From Rhizobiaceae bacterium (GTDB taxonomy: Bacteria > Pseudomonadota > Alphaproteobacteria > Rhizobiales > Rhizobiaceae), in assembly GCA_028279875.1 (NCBI GenBank), contig JANQMU010000076.1:24839-88838 (forward strand): a stretch of 64,000 nt of DNA. Direction: 5' to 3'. Below the pieces are notes generated by a model that saw only the letters and a list, made by a program, of their open reading frames with translations, searched no databases and was not told the origin of the DNA. Positions within the stretch are counted from its first letter, which is position 1. Each line of letters opens with the position of its first letter. Both the position numbers and the translations under genes were made by a program. Shown in pieces: positions 55,220 to 64,000 of the stretch.

Positions 55220-56095
55220 ATGGATGCGGTGACGGACATGTCTTTCAAGGCGGCACTTGTGCAGATGCGCTCGACCATGGATCCGGCGCGCAATATCGCC
55301 GCCATGACGGATCTGGTGGCGCAGGCGGCCGATCAGGGCGCAGCCTATGTGCAGACGCCGGAGATGACCGGTGCGCTGGTGAGCGACCGAGCGGCGCTCG
55401 AAGCCATCCTGTGCGACGAGAACGATGACCCGGTCATTGCCGCGGCTTCGGATCTGGCGGTCCGTCATGGTCTTTACCTGCATGTTGGGTCGACGGCGGT
55501 CCGTGTCGACGGCGGCGGGATCGCCAACCGGGCGCTATTGTTTGCGCCCGACGGCGCGACCGTTGCGCGCTACGACAAGATCCACATGTTCGATGTGGAT
55601 CTCGACCATGGCGAAAGCTGGCGCGAGAGTGCCACCTACCAGGCCGGCGGCAACGGCATTGTGGCGGCGCTGCCGTTTGCCAGGCTCGGCCTTGCCATCT
55701 GCTATGATTTGCGGTTTCCGGATCTGTTCCGGGCCGAGGCCGAGGCCGGGGCCGATGTGCTGAGCGTGCCGGCAGCCTTCACCCGCCAGACCGGCGAGGC
55801 CCACTGGCATGTCCTGTTGCGCGCCCGGGCCATCGAAAACGGCGCCTTCGTGCTGGCGGCGGCACAGGGCGGACGGCATGAGGACGGCCGGGAGACCTAC
55901 GGGCATTCGCTGATCGTCGACCCCTGGGGCAGGATCGTGGCCGAGGCCGCCCATGACGAGCCGGCGGTGATTGTCGCCGAGATCGATCGCGAGGCCAGCC
56001 GCAGCGCCCGGCGCAAAATCCCGAATTTAAGCAATCAAAGGGCTTTCGATGTCAAAATGGTGACCGCCATTGAGCCTGCGGATGTAATGCGATGA
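55220..56095 (+). CDS. Carbon-nitrogen hydrolase (deaminated glutathione amidase-like)
   Basis: 291 residues, nitrilase superfamily. The triad is visible: Glu48 in QTPEMTGA, Lys120 in RYDKIHMFD and Cys161 in LAICYDLRFPDLFR. This pattern, with the neighbouring glutaredoxin gene, fits the Nit1-type amidase that removes deaminated glutathione (inference). An alternative ATG lies six codons in. The 3' end overlaps the DUF1178 gene start by 4 bp. Confidence 0.9.
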   Translation: MDAVTDMSFKAALVQMRSTMDPARNIAAMTDLVAQAADQGAAYVQTPEMTGALVSDRAALEAILCDENDDPVIAAASDLAVRHGLYLHVGSTAVRVDGGGIANRALLFAPDGATVARYDKIHMFDVDLDHGESWRESATYQAGGNGIVAALPFARLGLAICYDLRFPDLFRAEAEAGADVLSVPAAFTRQTGEAHWHVLLRARAIENGAFVLAAAQGGRHEDGRETYGHSLIVDPWGRIVAEAAHDEPAVIVAEIDREASRSARRKIPNLSNQRAFDVKMVTAIEPADVMR

Positions 56096-56520
56096 TCCGA
56101 TTTAACCTGGTGTGCGATGCGCATCATCATTTCGAAGCGTGGTTTTCCAGCAGTTCCGACTTTGACGAGCAGTCCGAACGCGGCCTGGTGTGCTGCCCCC
56201 ATTGCGGATCGGAAAACGTCTCCAAGGCGCTGATGACGCCGTCGGTCTCCACCGCGCGCGAAAAGGAAACATCGACCCGCCTGGCCATGAACAAGGCGCA
56301 GAGCGCGGCGCTCGATCAGCTTCGCAAGGCGGTCAAGACGATCCGCGAGACGTCCGAGGATGTCGGCGAGCGGTTTCCCGAGGAGGCCCGCAAGATCCAT
56401 TATGGCGAGAGCGAGGAGCGCGGCATTATCGGTCAGGCCAGGCCGGATGAGGTCAAGTCGCTGGTCGAGGAGGGCGTTTCGATCGCGCCCCTCCCGGATC
56501 TTCCCGAAGAGAAGAACTGA
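56092..56520 (+). CDS. DUF1178 family protein
   Basis: 142 residues. MIRFNLVCDAHHHFEAWFSSSSDFDEQSERGLVCCPHCGSENVSKALMTPSV is the DUF1178 hallmark, with CPHC and an earlier CD pair that may bind zinc. The remaining part is helical and charged. The function is unknown. It is the third gene of the grxC operon, overlapping the hydrolase gene by 4 bp, and converges on ubiG. Confidence 0.93.
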   Translation: MIRFNLVCDAHHHFEAWFSSSSDFDEQSERGLVCCPHCGSENVSKALMTPSVSTAREKETSTRLAMNKAQSAALDQLRKAVKTIRETSEDVGERFPEEARKIHYGESEERGIIGQARPDEVKSLVEEGVSIAPLPDLPEEKN

Positions 56521-56526
56521 CTGGCG

Positions 56527-57273
56527 TCAGCGCGGCCGTGCGGCCAGCATCATGTAATTGACATCCATGTCCCGGGACAGGTTCCAGCTGTCGGAGAGGG
56601 GGTTGTAGAACACCCCGGTGCGATCGATGATCGTCAGGCCCGACGACTCCAGCGGCCCCTCGATTTCGCCCGGCCGCACCAGCTTGTCGAACTGGTGGGT
56701 GCCGCGCGGCAGCCAGCGCAGGACATATTCGGCGCCGACAATCGCCAGCGCCAGGGCCTTGAGGGTCCGGTTGATGGTGGCGATGAACATCAGGCCGCCG
56801 GGTTTGACCATCCCGGCGCTGGAGGCGAGAAACAGGTCGACATCGGCGACATGTTCGACAACCTCCATGTTGAGGACCACGTCGAACATCTCGCCGTCGG
56901 CCGCTAGTTTTTCGGCCGTTTCAGCCCGGTAGTCGATGGCAAGTCCGCTCTCCGCGGCATGGATTTTCGCGACCTCGATATTGGTCTGCGAGGCATCGGC
57001 GCCGACGATTTCGGCGCCCATGCGCGCCATCGGTTCGCACAGCAGTCCGCCGCCGCAGCCGATGTCGAGGATCCTCAGGCCCTTGAGCGGCTGCGGTGCT
57101 TTCGGATCGCGGTCGAACTGCGCGGCGATCTTGTCGCGGATATAGGTCAGTCGGACGGGATTGAATTTGTGCAGCGGGCGAAACTTGCCATTGGGGTCCC
57201 ACCATTCCGATGCCATCGCCGAAAAACGGTCGACCTCGGCCTGGTCGATTGTCGAAGCTGCGGCGGTCGGCAT
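56527..57273 (-). CDS. ubiG: 2-polyprenyl-6-hydroxyphenol methylase / 3-demethylubiquinol 3-O-methyltransferase
   Basis: 248 residues from the ATG at 57273 (GGAGAG 5 bp upstream). Family features: [33 protein letters not shown], the SAM motif [39 protein letters not shown] and the membrane-proximal [19 protein letters not shown]. It carries out both O-methylations in ubiquinone synthesis. Divergent from lysC, convergent with the DUF1178 gene. Confidence 0.97.
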   Translation of the reverse strand: MPTAAASTIDQAEVDRFSAMASEWWDPNGKFRPLHKFNPVRLTYIRDKIAAQFDRDPKAPQPLKGLRILDIGCGGGLLCEPMARMGAEIVGADASQTNIEVAKIHAAESGLAIDYRAETAEKLAADGEMFDVVLNMEVVEHVADVDLFLASSAGMVKPGGLMFIATINRTLKALALAIVGAEYVLRWLPRGTHQFDKLVRPGEIEGPLESSGLTIIDRTGVFYNPLSDSWNLSRDMDVNYMMLAARPR

Positions 57274-57437
57274 GGCACTCTCCACAAAACCGGTTTCGTC
57301 TTGACGCGGTTCATCAAGTCGGCCGGACCGGCGGTAAAGTCAAGTTTTGCGGCAAAATAACGCCTTCGCTCCAGTGGCGCCGCAGCGGTGGCGTATGCCT
57401 TGCAGACGATAGGCTTTTTGGGTATGAGAGCGGCGCT

Positions 57438-57460
57438 GGGGCCCTTTGATGAAGGGCCCC
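57438..57460 (+). promoter_or_regulatory. Stable hairpin in the lysC leader (possible attenuator)
   Basis: GGGGCCCTT and AAGGGCCCC form a perfect 9-bp stem with a 5-base loop, 57 bp before the lysC ATG. The following GACCCGTTTGGGTTTGTTTTG is T-rich and can form a second small hairpin. It lies between the divergent ubiG and lysC starts and reads into lysC, so it could be a leader attenuator. No lysine riboswitch consensus or lysine-rich leader peptide is visible. Confidence 0.45.
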
Positions 57461-57516
57461 GACCCGTTTGGGTTTGTTTTGTCCCGACAATCGTCCCTGG
57501 AGCTGCGGTCGGACCG

Positions 57517-58770
57517 ATGGCCCGTATAGTCATGAAATTCGGCGGCACGTCCGTTGCGGATCTGGATCGCATTCGCAATGTCGCGCGCCACGTCAAGCGG
57601 GAGACCGACAGCGGCCACGAGGTGGCGGTTGTCGTGTCGGCAATGGCGGGCCGGACCAATGAGCTTGTCGCCTGGACACGCGAGGCCTCGCCCCTGCACG
57701 ATGCGCGCGAATATGATGCGGTGGTGGCCGCCGGCGAACAGGTGTCGGCCGGATTGCTGGCCATCGTCCTGCAGGCGATGGGCGTCAATGCCCGCTCCTG
57801 GCTCGGCTGGCAGATACCGGTCCACACGGACAATGCCCATGGGGCGGCGCGCATTCTGGAGATTGACGGCAGCGAACTGGTCCGCCGGTTCGGCGAGGGT
57901 CAGGTCGCCGTTGTCGCCGGCTTTCAAGGCCTCGGGCCCGACAACCGGGTGGCGACGCTCGGCCGCGGCGGGTCCGATACCAGCGCCGTGGCGCTGGCCG
58001 CGGCGGTCAAGGCGGATCGCTGCGACATCTATACCGATGTGGATGGCGTCTATACGACGGATCCGAGGATCGAGCCGTCGGCCCGCCGGCTCGGAAAGGT
58101 CGCGTTCGAGGAAATGCTCGAACTGGCCTCGCTCGGGGCCAAGGTCCTGCAGGTGCGGTCGGTGGAACTGGCGATGGTGCACAAGGTTCGCACCTTCGTG
58201 CGCTCGAGCTTCAGTGAACCGGATGCCCCGGGAATGGACGATTTTGACAATCCGCCCGGAACGTTGATTTGTGATGAGGACGAGATCGTGGAACAGGAAG
58301 TCGTAACCGGCATCGCCTATGCGAGGGATGAAGCCCAGATTTCACTGCGCCGCCTGGCGGACCGGCCCGGCGTTTCGGCCGCCATTTTCGGCCCGCTGTC
58401 GGATGCCCATATCAATGTCGATATGATCGTTCAGAATATCTCCGAGGACGGAAGCTCCACCGACATGACCTTCACGGTTCCGTCCGGCGACATGGAAAAG
58501 TCGCTGTCGGTGCTGGAGGAGGCCCGCGAAGCCATCGGCTTCGATGTTTTGCAAAGCGAATCGGGGCTTGCGAAAGTGTCGGTCATCGGCATCGGCATGC
58601 GCAGCCATGCCGGGGTCGCGGCGACCGCGTTCAAGGCGCTTGCCGACAAGGGAATCAATATCAAGGCGATCACCACCTCGGAAATCAAGATTTCGATTCT
58701 GATCGACGGCCCCTATGCGGAACTGGCCGTGCGCACTTTGCATTCGGTCTACGGGCTCGATAAAACCTAG
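57517..58770 (+). CDS. lysC: Aspartate kinase
   Basis: 417 residues from MARIVMKFGGTSVADLDRI. The kinase domain has KFGGTS (7-12), AVVVSAMAGRTNELV and TLGRGGSDTSAVALAAAV; two ACT domains follow (EVVTGIAYARDEAQISLRRLADRPGVSAAIFGPLSDAHINVDMIVQNIS and GLAKVSVIGIGMRSHAGVAATAFKALADKGINIKAITTSEIKISIL). It phosphorylates aspartate for Lys, Met and Thr synthesis under amino-acid feedback. The next gene, ptsP, follows 69 bp on. Confidence 0.98.
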   Translation: MARIVMKFGGTSVADLDRIRNVARHVKRETDSGHEVAVVVSAMAGRTNELVAWTREASPLHDAREYDAVVAAGEQVSAGLLAIVLQAMGVNARSWLGWQIPVHTDNAHGAARILEIDGSELVRRFGEGQVAVVAGFQGLGPDNRVATLGRGGSDTSAVALAAAVKADRCDIYTDVDGVYTTDPRIEPSARRLGKVAFEEMLELASLGAKVLQVRSVELAMVHKVRTFVRSSFSEPDAPGMDDFDNPPGTLICDEDEIVEQEVVTGIAYARDEAQISLRRLADRPGVSAAIFGPLSDAHINVDMIVQNISEDGSSTDMTFTVPSGDMEKSLSVLEEAREAIGFDVLQSESGLAKVSVIGIGMRSHAGVAATAFKALADKGINIKAITTSEIKISILIDGPYAELAVRTLHSVYGLDKT

Positions 58771-58839
58771 CGATGCAGGATCGCCGGTGACCGGTTTCCG
58801 GTTGTTCGGGATCATGCCTGTATGAGGAGCGTCAGCGCG

Positions 58840-61107
58840 ATGAGAGACCCATCGGCAGGCCCCCGTGTTCTGCTCAGACGGTTGCGCGAATTGATGGCGG
58901 AACCGCTGGAGCCGCAGGACCGCCTTGATCGTATCGTCCGCCAGATCGCCCAGAACATGGTGGCCGAGGTCTGCTCCTTCTATGTTCTGCGGTCGGACGG
59001 TGTGCTCGAGCTCTACGCCACCGAGGGACTCAATCCCGATGCCGTCCACCTGGCGCAGCTGAAAATGGGGCAGGGTCTTGTCGGCACGATCGCCGCCGGG
59101 GCGCGGCCGCTCAGCCTGTCGGACGCCCAGTCGCACCCGGCCTTTACCTATCTGCCGGAAACCGGCGAGGAGATCTATCACTCCTTCCTCGGCGTGCCGA
59201 TCCTGCGCGCCGGCCGGACCCTCGGTGTTCTGGTGGTCCAGAACAAGGCCAAGCGCAACTATCGCGATGACGAGATGGAGGCGCTCGAGACCACCGCCAT
59301 GGTGCTGGCGGAAATGATCGCGACGGGCGATCTGAAAAAAGTCACGCGTCCCGGGCTCGAACTGGATCTCAGCCGCTCGATCACCGTCGAAGGCGATGCC
59401 TATAGCGAAGGGATAGGGCTCGGACACGCGGTCCTGCACGAGCCGCGCATCGTCGTTACAGAATTGCTCAATGACGACATCGATGCGGAACTCGCGCGGC
59501 TTGAAGATGCGCTCGATTCGCTGCGGATTTCCATCGACGACATGCTGTCGCGGCGTGACGTGTCGATGGAGGGTGAACACCGCGCCGTCCTTGAGGCCTA
59601 TCGCATGTTCGCCCATGACAGGGGCTGGGTGCGCAAGCTCGAGGAGGCCATTCGCAACGGCCTGACCGCCGAGGCGGCGGTCGAGAAGGTGCAGAGCGAC
59701 ATGCGGGCCCGGATGATGCACATGTCCGATCCTTATCTGCGCGAAAGGCTGCATGACTTCGACGATCTGGCCAACCGTCTGCTGCGGCAGTTGACCGGGT
59801 TCAGCGCCAAGATGCATCAGGAGGATTTTCCCGAATCGGCCATCATCGTTGCCCGGGCAATGGGCGCGGCCGAACTGCTCGATTACGACCGCCCGAAGAT
59901 CCGGGGCCTCGTCCTGGAGGAGGGGGCGGTCACCAGCCACGTGGTGATAGTCGCCCGGGCGATGGGCATTCCCGTCGTCGGCCAGGCCGCCGGCATCGTG
60001 TCGATGACCGAAAACGGCGACTCGATCATTGTCGACGGGGATGACGGGAAGGCGCATCTGCGCCCGGTCGCCGATCTTCAGAGCGCCTATGCCGAGAAAG
60101 TCCGCTTCAGCGCCAAGCGTCAGGAACAGTTTCGCGCGCTGCGCCCGGTCGAACCGGTCACCCGAGACGGCGTGGCGGTGACGTTGCAGATGAATGCCGG
60201 GCTGCTGGTCGATCTGCCGCAATTGGAGGAGTCCGGGGCCAGCGGTGTCGGCCTGTTTCGCACCGAACTGCAATTCATGATCGCCTCGACGATGCCGAAG
60301 GTCGAGGAACAGGAGCGGTTCTACCGCAGTGCGCTGAAGCAATCGGGCGGCAAACCGATCACCTTTCGGGCGCTGGATATCGGCGGCGACAAGGTCATCC
60401 CCTATTTCCGCGCCGCCAATGAGGAAAATCCGGCCCTCGGCTGGCGCGCCGTCCGGCTGGCGCTGGACCGTCCGGGCATTTTGCGCATGCAATTGCGGGC
60501 GCTGTTGCGCGCCTCGGCCGGCACCGAATTGCGGCTGATGTTCCCGATGGTTGCTGAAATCGCCGAGTTCCGCGCCGCCCGGGCACTGATCAACAAGGAG
60601 GTCGGTCACCTGTCCCGGTTCGGATACGACCTGCCGCGAAAGATCCAGATCGGGGCGATGCTGGAAGTGCCGAGCCTCATGTGGCAGCTCGACGAATTGA
60701 TGGTCGAAGCCGATTTCGTATCGGTCGGATCGAACGATCTGTTTCAGTTCACCATGGCGGCCGATCGCGGCAATGCGCGGGTCAGCAACCGGTTCGACCC
60801 GCTCGGCCGGACATTCCTGCGCCTGCTGCGGCAAATCGTCGATGCCGCCGAAACCCGCAACACGCCGTTGACACTGTGCGGCGAAATGGCCGGCCGTCCG
60901 CTGCCGGCCATGGCGCTGCTGGGGCTCGGCTTCCGCACGATCTCCATGGCTCCGGCGGCGATCGGCCCGGTCAAGTCGATGCTGCTCGCGCTGGATGTCG
61001 GCAAATTGCGGGACGTCATGCTGCCGGCGCTTGACGACGTCGAATCCACCTATACCGTCAGGGAGGTTCTTTCCGACTTCGCCGACGCCAATGGTATCCC
61101 GCTCTGA
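58840..61107 (+). CDS. ptsP: PTS-Ntr enzyme I (phosphoenolpyruvate-protein phosphotransferase)
   Basis: 755 residues from the ATG with GAGGAG upstream. A GAF domain comes first (residues about 20-160: ICR-like [32 protein letters not shown]), then the phosphohistidine domain with His367 in [22 protein letters not shown], then the PEP-binding barrel with [12 protein letters not shown] and Cys680 in [11 protein letters not shown]. It starts the nitrogen phosphotransferase chain (EI-Ntr, NPr, EIIA-Ntr). The GAF domain may bind glutamine. lysC then ptsP then prfA then prmC is a common alphaproteobacterial order. Confidence 0.97.
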   Translation: MRDPSAGPRVLLRRLRELMAEPLEPQDRLDRIVRQIAQNMVAEVCSFYVLRSDGVLELYATEGLNPDAVHLAQLKMGQGLVGTIAAGARPLSLSDAQSHPAFTYLPETGEEIYHSFLGVPILRAGRTLGVLVVQNKAKRNYRDDEMEALETTAMVLAEMIATGDLKKVTRPGLELDLSRSITVEGDAYSEGIGLGHAVLHEPRIVVTELLNDDIDAELARLEDALDSLRISIDDMLSRRDVSMEGEHRAVLEAYRMFAHDRGWVRKLEEAIRNGLTAEAAVEKVQSDMRARMMHMSDPYLRERLHDFDDLANRLLRQLTGFSAKMHQEDFPESAIIVARAMGAAELLDYDRPKIRGLVLEEGAVTSHVVIVARAMGIPVVGQAAGIVSMTENGDSIIVDGDDGKAHLRPVADLQSAYAEKVRFSAKRQEQFRALRPVEPVTRDGVAVTLQMNAGLLVDLPQLEESGASGVGLFRTELQFMIASTMPKVEEQERFYRSALKQSGGKPITFRALDIGGDKVIPYFRAANEENPALGWRAVRLALDRPGILRMQLRALLRASAGTELRLMFPMVAEIAEFRAARALINKEVGHLSRFGYDLPRKIQIGAMLEVPSLMWQLDELMVEADFVSVGSNDLFQFTMAADRGNARVSNRFDPLGRTFLRLLRQIVDAAETRNTPLTLCGEMAGRPLPAMALLGLGFRTISMAPAAIGPVKSMLLALDVGKLRDVMLPALDDVESTYTVREVLSDFADANGIPL

Positions 61108-61117
61108 GGTCTCGAAT

Positions 61118-62203
61118 ATGGCAACTCTTCCGCTTGAGAAAATGCGCGAGCTGGAACGCCGCTTTGATGAGATTGAGGCCCGCATGGCGCAGGGGCCGGA
61201 GGCCGATGTCTATGTCAAGCTTGCTTCGGAATATGCCGAACTGGAGCCGGTTGTCGCGGCCATCCGCACCTATGGCAAAACCGTGAGCGAGATCGCCGAT
61301 CTCGACGAGTTGGTCAGGGACGGTGAGACCGATCCGGAGATGCGCGTGCTGGCCGAACTCGAACTGCCGGAGCTCGAGGCGCGGCGCAACGCGCTTGAGG
61401 ACGATATGCAGATCCTGCTGCTGCCCAAAGATGCGGCTGACGACAAGAGCGCCATTCTGGAAATCCGCGCCGGCACCGGTGGCTCGGAGGCGGCGCTTTT
61501 TGCCGGCGATCTGTTTCGCATGTATGAGCGCTACGCGGCTGCACGCGGGTGGAAGGTCGAGGTGATGAGTGCCAGCGACGGCGATGTCGGTGGCTACAAG
61601 GAGATCATCGCCGCGATCACCGGCCGCGGTGTCTTCGCGCGGCTGAAATTCGAATCCGGTGTGCACCGGGTCCAGCGGGTGCCGGAAACCGAATCGGGCG
61701 GGCGCATCCACACGTCGGCGGCGACGGTGGCGGTGCTGCCCGAGGCGGAGGATATCGACATCGAGGTGCGCAATGAAGATATCCGCATCGATACGATGCG
61801 CGCCTCGGGCGCCGGCGGACAGCACGTCAACACCACCGATTCAGCGGTGCGCATCACCCATATCCCGAGCGACATCGTGGTTACCCAGGCGGAGAAATCG
61901 CAGCATCAGAACCGGGCGCGGGGCATGCAGATCCTGCGGGCAAGACTGTTCGATCTGGAGCGGCAGAAAGCCGAAAGCGAGCGCTCGGCGGAACGCCGGA
62001 GCCAGGTCGGCTCCGGTGACCGTTCGGAGCGGATCAGGACCTATAATTTTCCGCAAGGCCGGGTGACCGACCATCGCATCAATCTGACGCTTTACAAGCT
62101 GGACCGGATGATGATGGGCGAAATCGATGAAGTGGTCGATGCGCTGATCGCCGATCATCAGGCCGGCCTGCTGGCGGCGCTCGGAGAAACCGCCGGCGCG
62201 TGA
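61118..62203 (+). CDS. prfA: Peptide chain release factor 1
   Basis: 361 residues from the ATG at 61118. The anticodon-like P-x-T motif is PET (189-191) in [15 protein letters not shown] and the catalytic GGQ is at 233-235 in [11 protein letters not shown]. The Gln of GGQ is methylated by PrmC, encoded next. It ends translation at UAA and UAG. The TGA stop shares its last base with the prmC ATG. Confidence 0.99.
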   Translation: MATLPLEKMRELERRFDEIEARMAQGPEADVYVKLASEYAELEPVVAAIRTYGKTVSEIADLDELVRDGETDPEMRVLAELELPELEARRNALEDDMQILLLPKDAADDKSAILEIRAGTGGSEAALFAGDLFRMYERYAAARGWKVEVMSASDGDVGGYKEIIAAITGRGVFARLKFESGVHRVQRVPETESGGRIHTSAATVAVLPEAEDIDIEVRNEDIRIDTMRASGAGGQHVNTTDSAVRITHIPSDIVVTQAEKSQHQNRARGMQILRARLFDLERQKAESERSAERRSQVGSGDRSERIRTYNFPQGRVTDHRINLTLYKLDRMMMGEIDEVVDALIADHQAGLLAALGETAGA

Positions 62204-63087
62204 TGGACCATCCCGATACCGCACCGACGGTCGGCGCCGTCATCGAGCGGCTGAAGCGACAATTCACCGAACACGGCGTGGCGTCGCCGGCGGAGGATGC
62301 ACGGATCCTGACCGGCGGATTGCTGGGGCTCGATCTGACGGCCCTCATCGTCCATGCCGATCGCCCGGTCAGCGACGATGATGAAGCACGGATCAGCGCT
62401 GCGGCAAACCGGCGCTGCTGCGGCGAACCGGTCCATCGCATTTTGGGTGCGCGCGGGTTTTTCGGGCTTGATATCCGTCTCAGCGAGGCAACCCTCGAAC
62501 CGAGGCCCGATACCGAAACCCTGGTCGAAACAGCTTTGCCGCTCGCCCGGGAGGCCGTTGCGCGAACCGGCGGCTGTAGCATTCTCGATCTCGGCACCGG
62601 CAGCGGCGCGATCGGCCTGGCGCTTCTCACCGGGGTCGGCGCGGCGACGGGCGTTGCAACGGATATTTCGGCAGTGGCCTTGCGGACCGCGCGGCTCAAT
62701 GCCGGGCGGCTTGGTCTTGCCGACCGTTTCGAGACAGTCGAGAGCGACTGGTTCGCCGCGGTCAGCGGGACATTCGATCTGATCGTGTCCAACCCGCCCT
62801 ATATTCCAAGCGGCGAGATCGCCGGGCTCGAGCCGGAGGTGCGGAACTTCGATCCGCGGTGGGCGCTCGATGGCGGCGCCGATGGTCTTGACGCCTACCG
62901 GGCGATTGCCCGTGGTGCCGCCGGTCACCTTCGTTCCGGCGGACAGCTGGTCCTGGAGACGGGCTTCGATCAGCATGCCGCCGTGATCAGGCTCTTTGAC
63001 GACTGCGGTTTTGCCTGCCGCGCGCGGGTCCGCGATCTGGGTGGCCGTGACCGGGTCCTGGTCCTGGCGCCCGCCGATGAGGGATAA
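62203..63087 (+). CDS. prmC: Release factor glutamine N5-methyltransferase
   Basis: 294 residues. The SAM motif is ILDLGTGSGAIGLALL and the catalytic NPPY is at 197-200 in LIVSNPPYIPSGEI; ARGFFGLDIRLSEATLEPRPDTETLVE is the conserved substrate region. It methylates the GGQ glutamine of RF1 and RF2. The start shares one base with the prfA stop (TGATG), so the two are translationally coupled. Confidence 0.98.
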   Translation: MDHPDTAPTVGAVIERLKRQFTEHGVASPAEDARILTGGLLGLDLTALIVHADRPVSDDDEARISAAANRRCCGEPVHRILGARGFFGLDIRLSEATLEPRPDTETLVETALPLAREAVARTGGCSILDLGTGSGAIGLALLTGVGAATGVATDISAVALRTARLNAGRLGLADRFETVESDWFAAVSGTFDLIVSNPPYIPSGEIAGLEPEVRNFDPRWALDGGADGLDAYRAIARGAAGHLRSGGQLVLETGFDQHAAVIRLFDDCGFACRARVRDLGGRDRVLVLAPADEG

Positions 63088-63512
63088 CGGTGAAAGCGGT
63101 GCCTTTTTTGAAAGGTGACGCCCGGGCCTTGCGGCCGGCCGGGCCTTGTGTCGGCAAGTGCGTTTGATTGCTCGGGACGCGGTTTGCCGGCGCATAGCGT
63201 CGTTCCCCGACGCTTGATGTCCGAACAAAGAAAAAGCTTGGAATCGTCTGCAAATCACGCTAGTTTCCCCCAGAAGCTGGACATATGGTCAGTGCCGGGG
63301 ATCCGGTCCGTCATGGATCGCTTTCGGTTTCGCCTTGGTGAGATTGAATTGACCACCAGCAACTAGCATCTGCCCTTTGTATGAATGTGAAGCGGAAAGA
63401 GCCCGGATGCACGGCCTGAGATGGCGTGCAAGGTGACATCTGAAATCAGAGATTCAACAGACGGTGCAGGCCAGTCTATCCAAACCAACGGACAATTACG
63501 GGTGAGTGACGT
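63088..63512. other. Intergenic region before the DUF4167 gene
   Basis: About 425 bp with no convincing gene; the one plus-strand frame (from about 63115) has no recognisable domain. A possible promoter is TTGGAA at 63238-63243 and CTAGTT at 63260-63265, separated by 16 bp, with the DUF4167 start about 250 bp later. The long leader could hold a regulatory structure, which I could not resolve. Confidence 0.4.
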
Positions 63513-64000
63513 ATGAGGTCAGGACAGCAGAACAAACGCGGTCGCGGGCGCAATAACAACAACAACAGTGGACGAAAAGGCGGCAGCCCGCTCTCGCGGA
63601 CCTATGACAGTACCGGTCCTGATGTCAAGATTCGCGGCAACGCGCAGCACATTGCCGACAAATATTCCTCCATGGCGCGCGATGCCCTTGGATCCGGCGA
63701 TACGGTTATGGCCGAAAACTATCTTCAGCACGCGGAACACTATAATCGTATCATCGCATCGGCGCAGGCGCAGATGCAGGAGCGTTATCAGCGCGAAGAG
63801 CGCGACCGTGGCGAACAGCCGGCCGCCGAGCCGCAGGGCGATGCCGCCGCTGCGGCCGAAACGGAACGGACCGAGGTGGTAGTGGACGGCACTGGCCCGC
63901 AACCGGTGATTTCCGGCACGCCGGCCGAAATGGCCATCGACGAGGACAATGCACAGTCGCCCGGACGCCGGCAGCCGGCGCGTCGCCGGGCGGCCGCCCG
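63513..64000 (+). CDS. DUF4167 domain protein (partial, runs off the window)
   Basis: 162 codons of an open gene. The N terminus RSGQQNKRGRGRNNNNNSGRK is basic and Asn/Gly-rich; the DUF4167 core is SPLSRTYDSTGPDVKIRGNAQHIADKYSSMARDALGSGDTVMAENYLQHAEHYNRII. The later part is acidic and low-complexity and becomes Arg-rich at the window end. Such proteins are common next to prmC in Hyphomicrobiales; an RNA-binding role is sometimes suggested from the N terminus but is not shown. Confidence 0.93.
   Translation, partial: MRSGQQNKRGRGRNNNNNSGRKGGSPLSRTYDSTGPDVKIRGNAQHIADKYSSMARDALGSGDTVMAENYLQHAEHYNRIIASAQAQMQERYQREERDRGEQPAAEPQGDAAAAAETERTEVVVDGTGPQPVISGTPAEMAIDEDNAQSPGRRQPARRRAAA

Noticed and set aside
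57286..57516. Lysine riboswitch before lysC
   Set aside because: The space is too short and lacks the conserved junction elements; only a simple hairpin is visible.
58342..61185. Long open frame antisense to lysC/ptsP (about 950 codons)
   Set aside because: Same shadow effect; the composition is rich in Gln, His and Arg without any domain, and both strands cannot be core genes here.

Overview
The window reads as a chromosomal segment of a GC-rich alphaproteobacterium, most likely of the order Hyphomicrobiales (Rhizobiales). This is an inference from gene content and order: secA, a parvulin, argJ, a GNAT and mutT run in series; grxC, a nitrilase-like amidase, a DUF1178 gene, ubiG, lysC, ptsP, prfA, prmC and a DUF4167 gene follow; and a HIG1-type twin-membrane protein and a PduO adenosyltransferase sit side by side. 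I did not assign a genus.

Layout. Positions 1-2861 (+) hold the tail of a sugar ABC permease, a periplasmic binding protein and a double ATPase. Converging on them is a long minus-strand operon (15300 down to 2894). It encodes a second binding protein, ATPase and permease, a SorC-type regulator, an aldo/keto reductase, a GlpD-like FAD dehydrogenase, a DhnA/FbaB-type aldolase, an L-xylulokinase-like FGGY kinase, an MDR alcohol dehydrogenase and a GMC oxidoreductase. Together they look like a complete uptake, oxidation, phosphorylation and cleavage route for a polyol or rare sugar. Next come a soluble globin-coupled chemoreceptor (15.6-17.2 kb), a small SRPBCC/NTF2-like pair behind a palindromic operator, an aminotransferase and a DUF4153 membrane protein. 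From 21.7 to 28.9 kb a minus-strand block carries a B12-binding radical SAM protein, a 3-hydroxyacyl-CoA dehydrogenase, ETF alpha and beta, a rhomboid protease, the PduO adenosyltransferase, a HIG1-type small protein and an SDR. Housekeeping genes (YihY, GluQ-RS, AlkA-like, HNH, DsbB, DedA) lead to a tRNA-Leu(CAA).

The stretch from 34.08 to about 38.6 kb is accessory. It starts right after the tRNA-Leu, is visibly lower in GC, carries one large protease that fuses a metalloprotease-like N-terminal domain to a subtilase, and then a decayed IS5-family element and a HigA antitoxin with only the tail of its HigB toxin. An imperfect direct repeat of about 47 bp brackets the protease and the IS.

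From 38.7 kb to the end the content is mostly core: an acyl-CoA synthetase, a CelD-like GNAT next to a polysaccharide flippase, secA, argJ, mutT, an orphan Flp pilin, a fused membrane/spermidine-synthase protein, a BioC-like methyltransferase, comF, and then the grxC to DUF4167 series. Two palindromic non-coding elements stand out: one of 75 bp before the yihY gene and one of 270 bp, with 33-bp inverted ends, between comF and grxC.
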